Source: Casimicrobium huifangae
GTDB taxonomy: Bacteria > Pseudomonadota > Gammaproteobacteria > Burkholderiales > Casimicrobiaceae
DNA: 64,000 nucleotides
Assembly (NCBI RefSeq): GCF_009746125.1
Contig: NZ_CP041352.1
Span: forward strand, 4,200,436 to 4,264,435
Direction of reading: 5' to 3'
The notes beneath the pieces were generated by a model that made no database searches, was not told where the DNA came from, and saw only the letters and a list, made by a program, of their open reading frames with translations. The translations under genes were made by a program, and so were the position numbers. Positions 14,036-24,794 of the stretch are shown here, piece after piece (position 1 is the stretch's first letter; the number at the start of each line of letters is the position of its first letter).

Positions 14036-17000
14036 TTGTGGCCACCCGGTCCGGCTGGCTGGTTTTCGCCGGCTGCGGGGCAGCGACGCTAACGCGGGCT
14101 GCGTCGAACTTGTTGACAGCCGTGAGCGTGTTGCGGATGGCCTCAGCGCGAAAGCCTGCGAGCGTGGCGTAGGCAATGTCTGGCACTTGCTGCTTGCCGC
14201 GCAACAGGCGGAACAGCTCGGGGTAATACTTGCCGCGCGCGTCTGCCGCCTCGCTGCGCCCCTTCTCGGTCAGCCGCTCGCGGGCGCCCTGCAGCAGGCC
14301 CGTGAGCGCATTGCCGGCGGGCGGCAGGTACTGTGCGCGCAGCTTCGCAGCGTCGTCACCGGCGCTGGCGGCCAGCTCGTCCAGCGCGGCCTGCACCTTG
14401 CTGTCGGTGAACGAGATCACCAGCGGCTCGTTGGCGCCCGGTGGCTTCATGCCGGCGCGTTTGCTCACTTCAAGCTTCAGGATGTTGTCGGCCAGCGCTT
14501 CACGATCACGCTCACGGTCAAAGCGGCCCTCGATGGCGAGCTTCAGTTGCGGCCGCTTTTCCAGCGCGGTGGCCAACTTGGCGAGCTTCTCGCGCTCGGG
14601 TGGCAGCAGGCGCGCTTCGCCCGGCTCAAACAGCACCGCTTCAAACTCTTCACCGCTGCCACCGAGCAGCGCGCCCAGCGCGCGGAACGGCGCGGTAACA
14701 ATCTTGGTGAGCAGGTTGGTGATGGCCTTCCACACCAGGCCGCCCATCGAGAACTGCGGGTCGTCGAGCGAGCCCTGCACCGGCAGGCCCAGGTCGATCA
14801 CGCCCTTGCTGTCGGAGAGCAGCGCAATGGCAAGGTCCAGCGGCAGGCTCGTCGCGTCCTTGCTTTCCACCCGCTCGCCCAGCTTCAGGTTGTCGATGAC
14901 GATCTGGTTCTCGCCCTTCAGCTTGCGCTCAAGCACTTTGTATTCAAGCTCCAGCGAGAGCTTGCCGGATTCGATCTTGCGCCCGGCGAACTTGCCCGAA
15001 TAAGGCGTGAGGTTGCGCATCTCAAGATTGCGGAAGCTGGCCTTGAGATCGGTGTACTGCGCGGCGCTGGCGGGGGCCACGGTGCCGGAGAGGCGTGCGA
15101 GGCCGAACTCATCCACCTTGCCCTCAAGCGATACCTCGGCGCGCGACGAAGCCTCGCTGGAGATGCCGACGATCAGGCCGGAGAGATCGGACACGCGGGT
15201 GCCAAATTGCGGTCGCAGCGAGAGATCGGCAAAGTGAACATCGCCACCGGTGACCTGCACGCGGTCGATCTTCACTTTGGTGGGGGCGGCATCGCCTGGG
15301 GCCGATGAGGCTGTTGTTGCCGGGGCTGCAGGCCCGGCTACCGCTGCTGGCGCAGAGGACAGCGCCGTTGTTGCGGGCGTTGCCGGGGCGCCAACCTTGC
15401 CGATCTGGGTGAGATTCAGCGAGCCGTCTTCACCGATCACGATGTCGCCGCGTGGCTGGTCGAGCAGCAGGTCAGCAAGTTCGACGCGGGTGCCGCCCGC
15501 GCCGGTAGTCAGCTTCAAGTCCTGCGACGACAGCTCGGCCCACTGCGCAAACATCTGTTGCGTCGATTGATCGGTGAGCTTGAGCTCGCGGATGGATGCC
15601 TTGCCGGCAAAGCGCAGGCTTTCACCGGTCTTGCTGGCTGTGGCCGCGCTGTTCAGGGCAAGTTTGCCGCCCAGGCTGGCCTCGCCAGTGTCGAGCGACA
15701 GCCGCGTGCTGTTGCTGAGATACGGCGAGAAGGCCGCCAGCGCCGCACGCTCGATGCCGAGATCAACCTCGCCCTGTTGCTGGCGCAAGTCATAGCGGGC
15801 CTTCGCCTGCAGTGTGCCGCCGCTTTGCAGCGTGGCACGGGCAGTGGCGGTGAGCGGCTTGCTGCCGGCGGCGCCGTTGAGTTCGATGCGATCCGTGTTG
15901 ACGGCGATGCCGTCGAGCATGTGGCTGACCGGTTTGGCAAGCGCGCTATCGGTGACGGTCACGCGGCCACCGCTGAGCGCTACACCGGCGATGCTGATTG
16001 CAGTGGATAGCGCTGCCGTTGGTGCAGGTGCCGTTGGTGGCGCGGTAGTTGCTGCAACGCCGGCCTCCGGCGTAGCCGGGGCAAAGCGCCGCGCCACATC
16101 GACGCCACTACCGTCACGCGCGAGCGCGAGCAGCGGCGCGATGATTTCGATGCGTGGCAACTCGATCTTTGGCCCGGTCAGCGCGGTGTCGAACGCAGCG
16201 GCGCGAATCTCCTTCACGCCCAGCCACGGCGGAACGGCGCTGTCGGCTTTGCTGTCGCGCAGGGTCAAGTCATTGAGCGTGAGCCGCTTGCCGCTCAGGC
16301 GCAGCGCGACGGGCGTTGACAGTTCTGCGGTGGCGCCGAGCGTTGCATTGAGCGTCAACGCCGCGCGCTGCGGCACAGCAAAGGACTCATCAAGCAGGCC
16401 AATGCGCGCGGCATCGGTGACCAGCTCGCCGAGCGTGATGCGCCACGGCGGTGCCGCCGGGCTCGCGGGGGCGAGCGCGCTGGGCACGGAGAGCGTCGGG
16501 GGTGTTATCGCCGCCACGCCGGCTGCGTTGGCCGTGCTGGCGACGGTGGCGGTGCCAGCGGCGTTGGTGGTGCCGGCGGCGGAGAACGGCAGTGCCAGCG
16601 TGCCATCACGACGGCGCTCGAGAGCGGCACGCAGCTCGTCAATGCGAAGCTGCGGGATGTCGATGCGGCGCGCTGCGAGATCCACATTCACTGGCGCCGT
16701 GGTGGCGATTTGCCCGATTGCGAGCAGCGGCTCCTTGCGCCCGCCCACCGTCGTCTGCAGGCCGCCCGCGCTGACCTGCAGGGGCAGCACAGCAACCAGT
16801 TGCTGTTCACGGCCATCAATGCGCGTTTTTGCCCACGATGCGGACAGCGGCGTGATACGCAGAGTCTTCATCTCCGCAACATCTTCGCCCTGCGAGGCGC
16901 GCAGCCCGCTCACCTCCAGCACACCGCCACCAATGCCCGCTGCGGCGAAGTCGGTGCCGAACGCAGCGCTGTAGTTGGCGCGCAACGTCGCAACGCCGTC

Positions 17001-17786
17001 CAGCGTGACGGGCAGCTTCGCGCCCGCCATCGCTGCGGCGCGCGCGAGCGGCAGATTGCTGACGGTCAGTTCGCCGGAGCTTTCGATCGGGTTGAGGCCG
17101 ACCCTACCTTGCCAATGCACACGGGTCTGGTCGTTGAGCGTAGCCTCCAGCGAGTAGTCGCCGCGATCGCGCGGCAGCGTCGAAAGTTTTTCGATGCTGA
17201 ACGACAGCGGCGTCAGCGTCAGACGGTCACGGCCAGCGGCTTCCCGCTCGTCGATCAGCCGCACACTGCCCTGATCGACCGTCACGTTACGCAGCAGGAC
17301 GCGCGGGACGGTGCTGCTCGGCGGCCCGTCAGACTTCGGGAAAGCATCGACGAAGCGCTGCCAGTCGATGCTGCCGTCCTTGCCGATGCGGGCGTTGATT
17401 TCGGGCTTGGTCAAGCTCAGTTTGTCGACCGTCCACGCCACGTTGAACAGCGACGACCATGCGCCGCGCAGCTCAAGCTCATGGAGGCTTGCCAGCGTTG
17501 CGCCGCCGTCCTTGAGCGACACCTCACTGACGGCGAGATGCAGGGTAAACGGGTTGAACGATGCCTGGCCAACGTGCAGCACGCGGCCAGTCTTGTCCTT
17601 GATCCAGGCCGGCGCGACCGATTGCAGCAGATGCGGCACTGTAACGGCAAGCTGGCCAAGCAGCAGGCCAACAACGGCGAGCGCGATCAGTGCAATCAGC
17701 CGCAGTCGATGCCAGTTGCGGCGGGGCTGCAACGGCGGTGGCGCGGAAGCAGATGCGGTGGAGGAAGAGGAAACAGCGAGAGCCAT
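14013..17786 (-). CDS. DUF748/AsmA-like envelope protein (1257 aa)
   Basis: A very long protein with one N-terminal membrane helix at about residues 28-50 (LRLIALIALAVVGLLLGQLAV), followed by a periplasmic body of AsmA/DUF748 type: VLHVGQASFNPFTLHLAVSEVSL, VDKLSLTKPEINARIGKDGSIDW and, later, SGKFAGRKIESGKLSLELEYKV. Three Ala/Pro/Thr-rich linkers near residues 400, 590 and 830 separate beta-rich blocks. AsmA-like proteins bridge the periplasm and move phospholipids or affect outer-membrane assembly; that role here is inference. Monocistronic, with no close upstream neighbour on its strand. Confidence 0.85.
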   Translation of the reverse strand: MALAVSSSSTASASAPPPLQPRRNWHRLRLIALIALAVVGLLLGQLAVTVPHLLQSVAPAWIKDKTGRVLHVGQASFNPFTLHLAVSEVSLKDGGATLASLHELELRGAWSSLFNVAWTVDKLSLTKPEINARIGKDGSIDWQRFVDAFPKSDGPPSSTVPRVLLRNVTVDQGSVRLIDEREAAGRDRLTLTPLSFSIEKLSTLPRDRGDYSLEATLNDQTRVHWQGRVGLNPIESSGELTVSNLPLARAAAMAGAKLPVTLDGVATLRANYSAAFGTDFAAAGIGGGVLEVSGLRASQGEDVAEMKTLRITPLSASWAKTRIDGREQQLVAVLPLQVSAGGLQTTVGGRKEPLLAIGQIATTAPVNVDLAARRIDIPQLRIDELRAALERRRDGTLALPFSAAGTTNAAGTATVASTANAAGVAAITPPTLSVPSALAPASPAAPPWRITLGELVTDAARIGLLDESFAVPQRAALTLNATLGATAELSTPVALRLSGKRLTLNDLTLRDSKADSAVPPWLGVKEIRAAAFDTALTGPKIELPRIEIIAPLLALARDGSGVDVARRFAPATPEAGVAATTAPPTAPAPTAALSTAISIAGVALSGGRVTVTDSALAKPVSHMLDGIAVNTDRIELNGAAGSKPLTATARATLQSGGTLQAKARYDLRQQQGEVDLGIERAALAAFSPYLSNSTRLSLDTGEASLGGKLALNSAATASKTGESLRFAGKASIRELKLTDQSTQQMFAQWAELSSQDLKLTTGAGGTRVELADLLLDQPRGDIVIGEDGSLNLTQIGKVGAPATPATTALSSAPAAVAGPAAPATTASSAPGDAAPTKVKIDRVQVTGGDVHFADLSLRPQFGTRVSDLSGLIVGISSEASSRAEVSLEGKVDEFGLARLSGTVAPASAAQYTDLKASFRNLEMRNLTPYSGKFAGRKIESGKLSLELEYKVLERKLKGENQIVIDNLKLGERVESKDATSLPLDLAIALLSDSKGVIDLGLPVQGSLDDPQFSMGGLVWKAITNLLTKIVTAPFRALGALLGGSGEEFEAVLFEPGEARLLPPEREKLAKLATALEKRPQLKLAIEGRFDRERDREALADNILKLEVSKRAGMKPPGANEPLVISFTDSKVQAALDELAASAGDDAAKLRAQYLPPAGNALTGLLQGARERLTEKGRSEAADARGKYYPELFRLLRGKQQVPDIAYATLAGFRAEAIRNTLTAVNKFDAARVSVAAPQPAKTSQPDRVATTLALSVK

Positions 17787-17849
17787 GCCTTCATTGTTGC
17801 AAATGGCGCCGGTGCGCGTTGCCGCGCAGGCGCCAGCTCGCTGACAACG

Positions 17850-18989
17850 TCAGCGGGTGAACTTGCCGTCCTTGTTGATGATCGACAAGTCGACGAAATC
17901 AAGGCCGGTGTGATCGCTGGCGGAGTAACCCACCTCCAGACCGCCGAGGTCGTAGCCGCGAATGCCTTCCAGGGCGGCGCGCACCTTTTCGCCACTCGGG
18001 TCCTTGCCTGCGCGGCGCAGGCCCTCCACCAGCACCTTGGCAGTGGTGTAACCCTCGACCATTGCCGGCGACACCTCGGTGAGGTTCTTCGCTTTCGCCA
18101 GCGCCAGGATTTCCTTGATCAGCGGCGAGGCGATCGAACGTTCGTTCGGGAAAACCTGGGTGATGATGGTGCCACGGGCGTTCTCGCCGAGCGCCTTGAC
18201 GAAACCGCCGGACGCATTGTTCGAGAGTGTGACCAGCTGCGCGCGCGAGCCAGTCGCGCGGATCGCTTTCAGCGCGTCCACCACATGGGTTCCAGAGCCG
18301 ACCACCATCACCGCCTGCGGCGAAGTGTTACGGACGTCGAGCGAGAGCTGGGCGAAGTCAGGCTTGCTGCGGTCGTATTTGCCGAGAAATACCGGCTTCA
18401 GTTTGGCGCCTTCAAACCCGGCCTTGATCCCGACCAGCGCGTCGGCGCCAAAGGTGTCATCGACATGCAGGACCCCAATGCTGGTGATGCCGATCGAGCC
18501 AAGCAGGCTGACCGCCTTTTCCGCCTCGCGCTGATAGGTCGAGCGTACGTTGAACACGTTGCGACGGACCGGATCGTGCAGCAGCATGGCGCCGGTGGAG
18601 GGGCCCACCAGCGGCACCTTCAGTTCGTCCAGCACCGGGATGATCTGCTCGTTGTGCGGCGTGCCTCGGGTGAGGAATAGTGCTACTGCGCCCTTTTCGC
18701 TGATCAGCGTGCGGGCGTTGGCGGCGGCAAGCTTGGGATCGAACTTGTCGTCGAGCATGACGTGCTCGATCTTCTGACCGTTGACGCCGCCCTTTGCGTT
18801 GACCGAATCGATGTAGAGCTTGGCGCCGTCGGTCGCCTCCTTGACCGTGGCAGCAACCGCGCCGGTAAACCCGGCAGTCTGACCGACGATGATCTGCGCG
18901 CTGGCGCACTGGGCAACCAGCCCGCCGCTAATGACCAGTGTCCCTGCTGCGGCAACGACCATGCGTCGCAGTGAGCAATGTTTCAACAT
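17850..18989 (-). CDS. ABC transporter substrate-binding protein, branched-chain amino acid type
   Basis: A 379-residue periplasmic binding protein of the LivK type. The signal peptide (MLKHCSLRRMVVAAAGTLVISG onward) ends near ASA before QIIVGQTAGFTG. Type 1 binding-fold segments include DGAKLYIDSVNAKGGVNGQKIEHVMLDDKFDP and GPSTGAMLLHDP. The ATG at 18989 is preceded by AGGAGG, better than the upstream start at 19010. No permease or ATPase gene is adjacent, so it works with a transporter encoded elsewhere or as an orphan receptor. Ligand unknown. A good promoter lies at 19053-19081. Confidence 0.88.
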   Translation of the reverse strand: MLKHCSLRRMVVAAAGTLVISGGLVAQCASAQIIVGQTAGFTGAVAATVKEATDGAKLYIDSVNAKGGVNGQKIEHVMLDDKFDPKLAAANARTLISEKGAVALFLTRGTPHNEQIIPVLDELKVPLVGPSTGAMLLHDPVRRNVFNVRSTYQREAEKAVSLLGSIGITSIGVLHVDDTFGADALVGIKAGFEGAKLKPVFLGKYDRSKPDFAQLSLDVRNTSPQAVMVVGSGTHVVDALKAIRATGSRAQLVTLSNNASGGFVKALGENARGTIITQVFPNERSIASPLIKEILALAKAKNLTEVSPAMVEGYTTAKVLVEGLRRAGKDPSGEKVRAALEGIRGYDLGGLEVGYSASDHTGLDFVDLSIINKDGKFTR

Positions 18990-19052
18990 GACAACCTCCT
19001 TTGTTGACACCGCAGTCGCCCTGTTCCGGGCAGCTTGCAGCCAGGAGAAGCT

Positions 19053-19081
19053 ATCTTATGACGCAGTCATGTTGCTGACAA
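19053..19081 (-). promoter_or_regulatory. Sigma70-type promoter for the binding-protein gene
   Basis: On the minus strand TTGTCA (19076-19081) is separated by 17 bp from TAAGAT (19053-19058), close to consensus. The start codon lies about 64 bases downstream, after an AGGAGG ribosome site. Confidence 0.6.
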
Positions 19082-19232
19082 TGACGTCCGGCGCTACCTT
19101 TGGGCAGGGATTGTTCGCCGAAACCTTTTAGGCTTGCGGCGCGATGCAAGAGGATCTGAACCTACCGCCCCGCTCGGAGCGATGCCGTGCTGTCGTATTG
19201 CAGGGCGTTGGCCAACGCTGCGGTGCGCGTGA

Positions 19233-20093
19233 TCAGCTGAATACGACCGTCTTGTTGCCGTTCACCAGCACGCGATGCTCGGCGTGCCACTTGACGGCGC
19301 GCGCAAGGGCGCGGCATTCGAGATCACTGCCGACCTCGGTCAGCGCCTCGGCACTCATCGAATGGTTCACACGGGCTACATCCTGCTCGATGATCGGGCC
19401 TTCGTCGAGATCGGTAGTGACGTAGTGCGCGGTGGCGCCGATCAGCTTGACGCCGCGCTCGTGGGCCTGATAGTAGGGCCGCGCCCCCTTGAAGCTGGGC
19501 AGGAACGAGTGATGGATGTTGATCGCGCGGCCAGCCAGATGCTCGCACAGCGTGGGCGACAGCACCTGCATGTAGCGGGCGAGCACGACCAGGTCAATCT
19601 GCTTCTCGGCCACGATTTCGCGCAACTTGGCTTCCTGTGCCAGCTTGGTCTCCGGCGTCACCGGCAGATGGAAGAACGGAATGTTGTAACTCGCCGCGAG
19701 CTGGTAGTAGTCCATGTGGTTGCTGACGATTGCCGGGATGTCGATTGGCAACTGTCCGCTCTTGTGACGGAACAGCAAATCGTTCAGGCAGTGCCCCTGC
19801 TTCGACACCATGATCAGCGTACGAACACGCGTCGCAGTCGGGTAGAAATTCGCCTGCATGGCAAGCTCCTGTGCCGTTGCGGCAAAGCGTTCGTGCAGCG
19901 CGGCAGCCGTCGTCGCAACGTCGCCCAGTTCGAACTGCACACGCATGAAGAAGCGGTTGGTGCCGACGTCATCAAACTGCGCCGCTTCGAGAATGTTGGC
20001 GCCCTGCTCCACCAGAAAGCCGGAGACACGATGCACAATGCCGGGACGATCGGGGCAGGACAGGGCGAGTACGAATTGCGGTTTGCTGGTCAT
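19233..20093 (-). CDS. purU: Formyltetrahydrofolate deformylase
   Basis: A 286-residue enzyme hydrolysing 10-formyltetrahydrofolate to formate and tetrahydrofolate. An N-terminal ACT domain (VLALSCPDRPGIVHRVSGFLVEQG) precedes a formyltransferase fold. The catalytic segment INIHHSFLPSFKGA and the later HYVTTDLDEGPII supply the conserved Asn/His/Asp. The ATG at 20093 gives family length; a TTG at 20108 is an alternative. It is the last gene of the dusB-fis-purH-purD-hemF-nudix-purU run, 7 bp after the Nudix gene. Its formate can serve purine synthesis (PurT), which fits the operon. Confidence 0.94.
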   Translation of the reverse strand: MTSKPQFVLALSCPDRPGIVHRVSGFLVEQGANILEAAQFDDVGTNRFFMRVQFELGDVATTAAALHERFAATAQELAMQANFYPTATRVRTLIMVSKQGHCLNDLLFRHKSGQLPIDIPAIVSNHMDYYQLAASYNIPFFHLPVTPETKLAQEAKLREIVAEKQIDLVVLARYMQVLSPTLCEHLAGRAINIHHSFLPSFKGARPYYQAHERGVKLIGATAHYVTTDLDEGPIIEQDVARVNHSMSAEALTEVGSDLECRALARAVKWHAEHRVLVNGNKTVVFS

Positions 20094-20100
20094 GGATGCG

Positions 20101-20703
20101 TCAAACAATGCCGGGCCGGCGCAGCAGTTGCCAGCGACAGAAGGCGGTGATGGTCTTGCCGTCGGTGATGCGGTTGTTGGCGATCATCGCTGCGATCTCA
20201 TCGGGTGTCGCGGCGAACAGTTCGAGGAGCTCGTCCTGATCGGGAACGGCATCGCCGGCGACCAACCCGTTGGCGTGAAAGATATGAATCACTTCATCGG
20301 CATAGCCGATGGAAGGGTGCATGTGCCCCAGCGTGTGCCACGAGCGCGCCCAGTAGCCAGTCTCTTCCTTCAGCTCGCGTTGCGCAGCCACCAGCGGATT
20401 CTCATCGCGATCCAGCTTGCCAGCCGGAAACTCAATCAGCACGGCACCGACCGGGTAGCGGTATTGGCGCTCAAGGAGCAATTTGCCGTCTTCAAACTCG
20501 GCCACGATGCATGCTGCCCCGGGATGCTTGATGTACTCTCGGGTGCCCTGCCGGCCACTCGGCAGCGCCACCGTGTCGCGCACGACGTGCAGAAGTTTGC
20601 CGTGGAAGATCTCCTCACGTGACACAAAGTGCTCGGTCAGATGGGCGTCGTCGGTGGTCGTTTTTTCTGCCGCCGTCTCGCCCGCGACGGGCCGCCCGCT
20701 CAC
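20101..20703 (-). CDS. Nudix hydrolase, ADP-ribose pyrophosphatase-like
   Basis: A 200-residue Nudix enzyme. The box [20 protein letters not shown] fits Gx5Ex7REUxEExGU fully. [31 protein letters not shown] before it resembles the NudF-type ADP-ribose pyrophosphatase family. It probably hydrolyses ADP-ribose or a related nucleoside diphosphate sugar. The start overlaps the hemF stop by 4 bases and purU follows after 7 bp, so it is part of the operon. The first 25 residues are variable and Thr/Ala-rich. Confidence 0.9.
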   Translation of the reverse strand: MSGRPVAGETAAEKTTTDDAHLTEHFVSREEIFHGKLLHVVRDTVALPSGRQGTREYIKHPGAACIVAEFEDGKLLLERQYRYPVGAVLIEFPAGKLDRDENPLVAAQRELKEETGYWARSWHTLGHMHPSIGYADEVIHIFHANGLVAGDAVPDQDELLELFAATPDEIAAMIANNRITDGKTITAFCRWQLLRRPGIV

Positions 20704-21629
20704 AGCCAGTCCTTTGCCACCAGGAAGTCTGCGTAGAGCGCGTGCTCGGGTGTGCCGGGCTCGGGTGCATAGCTGTAACGCCAGCGCACCTCGGGCGGCA
20801 TGCTCATCAGAATCGCCTCGGTGCGGCCGTTCGACTGCAATCCGAAATGGGTGCCACGATCCCAGACCAGGTTGAATTCAACATAGCGGCCGCGACGATA
20901 TAACTGCCAGTCGCGCTCGCGTTCGCTGTAGGGCGTGTCACAGCGCAGCGTGAGGATCGGCAGGTAACCGGGCACGAAGTGCTCGCCGACCGAGCGCATC
21001 AGCGCGAAGCTATCTTCAAAGCCGAGTTCGCTGAAATCATCGAAGAAAGTGCCGCCGATGCCGCGCGGCTCGTTACGATGTTTCAGGAAGAAATACTCGT
21101 CGCATTGCTTCTTGAAGCGCGGGTAGAACTGCGGCCCGAAACGATGCGCGGAGAGTTGCGCCTGCGTGTGCCAGTGAATGGCATCCTCGGCGAAGCCATA
21201 GTAGGGCGTGAGATCCATGCCGCCGCCGAACCACCAGACCGGCGCCGAATTTTCCGGGGTCGCGATGAAAAAACGCACGTTCATGTGCGTGGTCGGTGCG
21301 TACGGATTGCGCGGGTGGATCACCAACGACACGCCCATCGCTTCCCAGGGGGCACCCTTGAGTTCCGGGCGCTGCGCCGTGGCCGAAGGAGGCATACGGG
21401 TACCGAGCACGTGCGAAAAGTTCACACCGCCACGTTCAATGACGCGGCCGCCTTCGATTAGCCGCGAAATGCCGCCGCCGCCCTCAGGGCGCTGCCATTC
21501 ATCACGCAGAAAGCTGCCGCCGTCCGCTCCCTCAAGTGCACTGACGATGCTGGCCTGCAGGCCGACGAGAAAATCGCGGACGCGCGCGACGTCGTTGCGG
21601 TTGACGTTGGTCACGGCCGCCTCGCTCAT
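20700..21629 (-). CDS. hemF: Oxygen-dependent coproporphyrinogen III oxidase
   Basis: A 309-residue HemF converting coproporphyrinogen III to protoporphyrinogen IX with O2. Diagnostic segments are [55 protein letters not shown] and [15 protein letters not shown]. The family's conserved His residues occur in VIHPRNP and in the THMN segment. The C-terminal [30 protein letters not shown] is also diagnostic. It overlaps purD by 4 bases (start at 21629, purD stop at 21626) and the Nudix gene by 4 bases. Confidence 0.97.
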   Translation of the reverse strand: MSEAAVTNVNRNDVARVRDFLVGLQASIVSALEGADGGSFLRDEWQRPEGGGGISRLIEGGRVIERGGVNFSHVLGTRMPPSATAQRPELKGAPWEAMGVSLVIHPRNPYAPTTHMNVRFFIATPENSAPVWWFGGGMDLTPYYGFAEDAIHWHTQAQLSAHRFGPQFYPRFKKQCDEYFFLKHRNEPRGIGGTFFDDFSELGFEDSFALMRSVGEHFVPGYLPILTLRCDTPYSERERDWQLYRRGRYVEFNLVWDRGTHFGLQSNGRTEAILMSMPPEVRWRYSYAPEPGTPEHALYADFLVAKDWL

Positions 21630-22894
21630 CGTTTGATTGCCCGCCAGCCAATATCGCGTCGCATCTGCATGCCTTCAAACGCAATGCTGTCAGCCACTTC
21701 ATACGCACGCTTCTGAGCGATCTTCACGGTGTCACCAAGCGCTGTGACGCAAAGCACGCGACCGCCGGACGTGACAATCTGATCGCCCGCCAGCGCGGTA
21801 CCCGCATGGAACACATGCGCATCCTCGGCCGTCGGACCAAGGCCGCGGATCGCGTCGCCCTTGCGTGGATTGTCCGGGTAGCCATGCGCGGCAAGCACTG
21901 CACCGAGGGCGACGCGACGGTCCCAATCGGTATCAATCTGGTCGAGCGTGCCATTGATGCCGTGTTCGACGAGATCAACCAGATCGCTTTTGAGGCGCAT
22001 CATGATCGGCTGCGTCTCGGGATCACCGAATCGACAGTTGAATTCGAGCGTTTTGGGATCGCCCGCTTCGTCGATCATCACCCCGGCGTAGAGAAAGCCG
22101 GTGTAGGTAATGCCGTCCTTCGCCATTCCGGCGACCGTCGGCAGGATGATTTCGCGCATGATGCGGGCATGCATCTGCGGTGTCACGATGGGCGCGGGCG
22201 AGTAGGCACCCATACCACCAGTGTTGGGTCCAGCATCGCCATCAAGCAGACGCTTGTGGTCCTGGCTTGACGCCATCGCCAGCACGTTCTTGCCGTCAAC
22301 CATGACGATGAAGCTCGCCTCTTCGCCAACGAGGAATTCTTCGATGACGACGCGCGCACCGGCAGCACCAAAGGTGTTGTCAGCCAACATCATGTCGATG
22401 GCAGCGTGCGCCTCGGCTAGCGACATTGCAACCACAACCCCCTTGCCGGCAGCCAATCCGTCAGCCTTGATGACAATGGGGGCGCCCTTCGCATCAACGT
22501 AGGCATGAGCGGCCGAGACATCGGTGAAGGTCTCGTATTCCGCAGTCGGGATGCCATGGCGCTTCATGAAGGCCTTGGCGAAGTCCTTTGACGATTCAAG
22601 CTGCGCGGCCGCCTGCGTCGGCCCGAAGATCTTCAGACCTTCCGCCCGAAAGGCATCGACCACGCCAGCAGCCAGCGGCGCCTCGGGGCCGACCACAGTC
22701 ATGCCGACTTTCTCGTTCTTGGCCAGCGCAAGCCATTGCTCGACGTTGTTGGCCAGCGCATTCTCGCAGTTGGCTTCAGTAGCGGTGCCGGCATTGCCAG
22801 GGGCGACAATTACGTTTTGCACCCGCTCGCTTTGCGCGAGCTTCCAGGCCAGCGCGTGCTCGCGCCCGCCGGAGCCGATGACCAGAACTTTCAT
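21626..22894 (-). CDS. purD: Phosphoribosylamine-glycine ligase
   Basis: A 422-residue ATP-grasp ligase making glycinamide ribonucleotide from phosphoribosylamine, glycine and ATP in purine synthesis. [22 protein letters not shown] is the N-terminal PurD signature. [18 protein letters not shown] is the ATP-grasp loop and [16 protein letters not shown] the metal/product motif. It starts 14 bp after purH ends and overlaps hemF by 4 bases. Family length and motifs are intact. Confidence 0.98.
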   Translation of the reverse strand: MKVLVIGSGGREHALAWKLAQSERVQNVIVAPGNAGTATEANCENALANNVEQWLALAKNEKVGMTVVGPEAPLAAGVVDAFRAEGLKIFGPTQAAAQLESSKDFAKAFMKRHGIPTAEYETFTDVSAAHAYVDAKGAPIVIKADGLAAGKGVVVAMSLAEAHAAIDMMLADNTFGAAGARVVIEEFLVGEEASFIVMVDGKNVLAMASSQDHKRLLDGDAGPNTGGMGAYSPAPIVTPQMHARIMREIILPTVAGMAKDGITYTGFLYAGVMIDEAGDPKTLEFNCRFGDPETQPIMMRLKSDLVDLVEHGINGTLDQIDTDWDRRVALGAVLAAHGYPDNPRKGDAIRGLGPTAEDAHVFHAGTALAGDQIVTSGGRVLCVTALGDTVKIAQKRAYEVADSIAFEGMQMRRDIGWRAIKR

Positions 22895-22908
22895 GAGGCT
22901 CCTGCGTG

Positions 22909-24483
22909 TTAGTGGCGGAAGTGACGAACGCCGGTGGTCACCATCGCAACGCCGCGTTCGTTAGCCGCGTTGATGACTTCCTCATCGCGCATGCTGCCGC
23001 CCGGCTGGATCACTGCGATGGCGCCTGCGTCGGCGAGCACATCGAGACCATCGCGGAACGGGAAGAAGGCATCGCTGGCCGCGACCGAGCCGGCGAGTGT
23101 CAAACCGGCGTGCTCCGCCTTGATCTTGGCGATACGTGCCGAATCAAGGCGGCTCATCTGCCCGGCACCGATGCCGATCGTCTGGCCATCTTTGGCGAAG
23201 ACGATGGCGTTCGATTTGACGAACTGCGCGACGGTCCAAACGAACTGCATGTCCTTCAACTGCTGCGCAGTCGGCGCCTTGCTGGTGACGACCTTGAGTG
23301 CCGACGGATCAAGGCGATGCGTATCAGCGCTTTGCACCAGCAGGCCGCCACCTACGCGTTTCATCTCGATTGCATTGGCACTGTCGTAGAGGCTACGCAG
23401 GGGCACAGTCAGCACCCGCACATTGGTCTTCTTCGCAAGCAGCGCCAATGCATCGGCGGTGTATTCCGGCGCAATCAGCACTTCCAGGAACTGTTTGCTG
23501 ACAGCCTCTGCGCAAGCCGCATCGACAGTGCGGTTGAAGGCGATGATGCCACCGAACGCCGAAGTCGGATCGGTGGCAAAGGCGCGGTTGTAGGCGGCAA
23601 GGGGCGTATCGCCCAGCGCCACACCGCAGGGATTGGCGTGCTTGACGATCACGCAGCAGGTATCCGCAAAGGCGCGCACACATTCCCACGCTGCGTCGGC
23701 ATCGGCCACGTTGTTGTACGAGAGCTCCTTGCCCTGCAACTGCGTGTACTTCGATAGCGTGCCACCGGCCGGCGCTTCATCACGATAGAACGCCGCGCTC
23801 TGATGCGGATTCTCACCGTAGCGCATGTCTTGCGCCTTGGTCCACTGCAACGTCAGCACATCGGGATAGGCGCGCGGCTCACCTTCGAGCTCGCGGCAGG
23901 TCAGGTAGTTGCCAATTGCGGCGTCGTATGCGGCGGTGTGCGTAAACGCCTTCTTCGCGAGCGCGAACCGCGTCTTGCGTGACAGCGTGCCAGCGTTCGC
24001 GTTCATCTCGTCGGCGAGCGCTGCGTAGTCATCGCTGTCCACCACGATCGCGACACCTTCCCAGTTCTTCGCGGCGGCGCGGACCATGGTCGGACCGCCA
24101 ATGTCAATGTTCTCGATGGCGTCCTCCAGCGTACAGCCCGGCTTGGCGACGGTCTCACGAAACGGATAGAGGTTGACCACGACGAGGTCGATGAGCGGAA
24201 TGCCGGCGCCTTCGACGGCCGTCATGTGCTCGGGCAGCAAGCGGTTGGCGAGGATGCCGCCGTGCACTTTAGGGTGCAGCGTCTTCACGCGGCCGTCGAG
24301 CATCTCAGGGAAGCCGGTGTAGTCACCAACGTCAATGACCTTGAGCCCGGCGTCGCGGATCAGCTTGGCCGTGCCGCCCGTCGACAGCAGCTCGACGCCG
24401 TGCGCAGACAGTGCCTTGGCGAATTCGAGGAGACCTGATTTGTCAGAGACGGAGAGCAGTGCGCGGGTAATTTTTCGGTTCAT
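22909..24483 (-). CDS. purH: Bifunctional AICAR transformylase/IMP cyclohydrolase
   Basis: A 524-residue PurH carrying out the last two steps of IMP synthesis. The N-terminal MGS-like cyclohydrolase domain reads [23 protein letters not shown] with LLSTGGTAK. The transformylase part has [14 protein letters not shown] and [14 protein letters not shown], and the C-terminus is [13 protein letters not shown]. The ATG at 24483 matches family starts; the longer frame to 24546 overlaps fis. It lies 19 bp after fis and 14 bp before purD in one operon. Confidence 0.98.
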   Translation of the reverse strand: MNRKITRALLSVSDKSGLLEFAKALSAHGVELLSTGGTAKLIRDAGLKVIDVGDYTGFPEMLDGRVKTLHPKVHGGILANRLLPEHMTAVEGAGIPLIDLVVVNLYPFRETVAKPGCTLEDAIENIDIGGPTMVRAAAKNWEGVAIVVDSDDYAALADEMNANAGTLSRKTRFALAKKAFTHTAAYDAAIGNYLTCRELEGEPRAYPDVLTLQWTKAQDMRYGENPHQSAAFYRDEAPAGGTLSKYTQLQGKELSYNNVADADAAWECVRAFADTCCVIVKHANPCGVALGDTPLAAYNRAFATDPTSAFGGIIAFNRTVDAACAEAVSKQFLEVLIAPEYTADALALLAKKTNVRVLTVPLRSLYDSANAIEMKRVGGGLLVQSADTHRLDPSALKVVTSKAPTAQQLKDMQFVWTVAQFVKSNAIVFAKDGQTIGIGAGQMSRLDSARIAKIKAEHAGLTLAGSVAASDAFFPFRDGLDVLADAGAIAVIQPGGSMRDEEVINAANERGVAMVTTGVRHFRH

Positions 24484-24502
24484 GATGTTCGCGCGCCGCA
24501 GC

Positions 24503-24766
24503 TTACGCTTGATAGGGTTTGATCTTGTACTTGTCGAGCTTGGCACGCAGTGTGTTGCGATTGATGCCGAGCATCCCTGCCGCTTCCGACTGATTGCCCT
24601 TGGTGCGCGTCAGCACGTCGCTGATCAGCGTCTTCTCGACACTGCCAATCACCAGCTCGTACAGGTTGTCGGCGGGTTCGCCGTCCAGCTTTTCCAGGTA
24701 TTCGTTAAGCGAATTGCCGACCGCCTCGGCAATCGCTGCGTGACCATTCAGTTTGGGTCGTTTCAT
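24503..24766 (-). CDS. fis: DNA-binding protein Fis
   Basis: An 87-residue nucleoid protein. The C-terminal helix-turn-helix [23 protein letters not shown] is the Fis DNA-binding region and the N-terminal half forms the dimer core. The ATG at 24766 fits the short betaproteobacterial Fis. It follows dusB by 28 bp, the classic dusB-fis arrangement, and precedes purH, linking a growth-rate regulator with purine synthesis in one transcript. Fis also activates rRNA promoters in relatives. Confidence 0.95.
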   Translation of the reverse strand: MKRPKLNGHAAIAEAVGNSLNEYLEKLDGEPADNLYELVIGSVEKTLISDVLTRTKGNQSEAAGMLGINRNTLRAKLDKYKIKPYQA

Positions 24767-24794
24767 TGTTGTTGTTCTCTCGATTCGGTTTTTT

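Noticed and set aside
14187-15308. 373-codon plus-strand frame opposite the DUF748 gene
   Set aside because: It is a shadow of the long minus-strand coding region.
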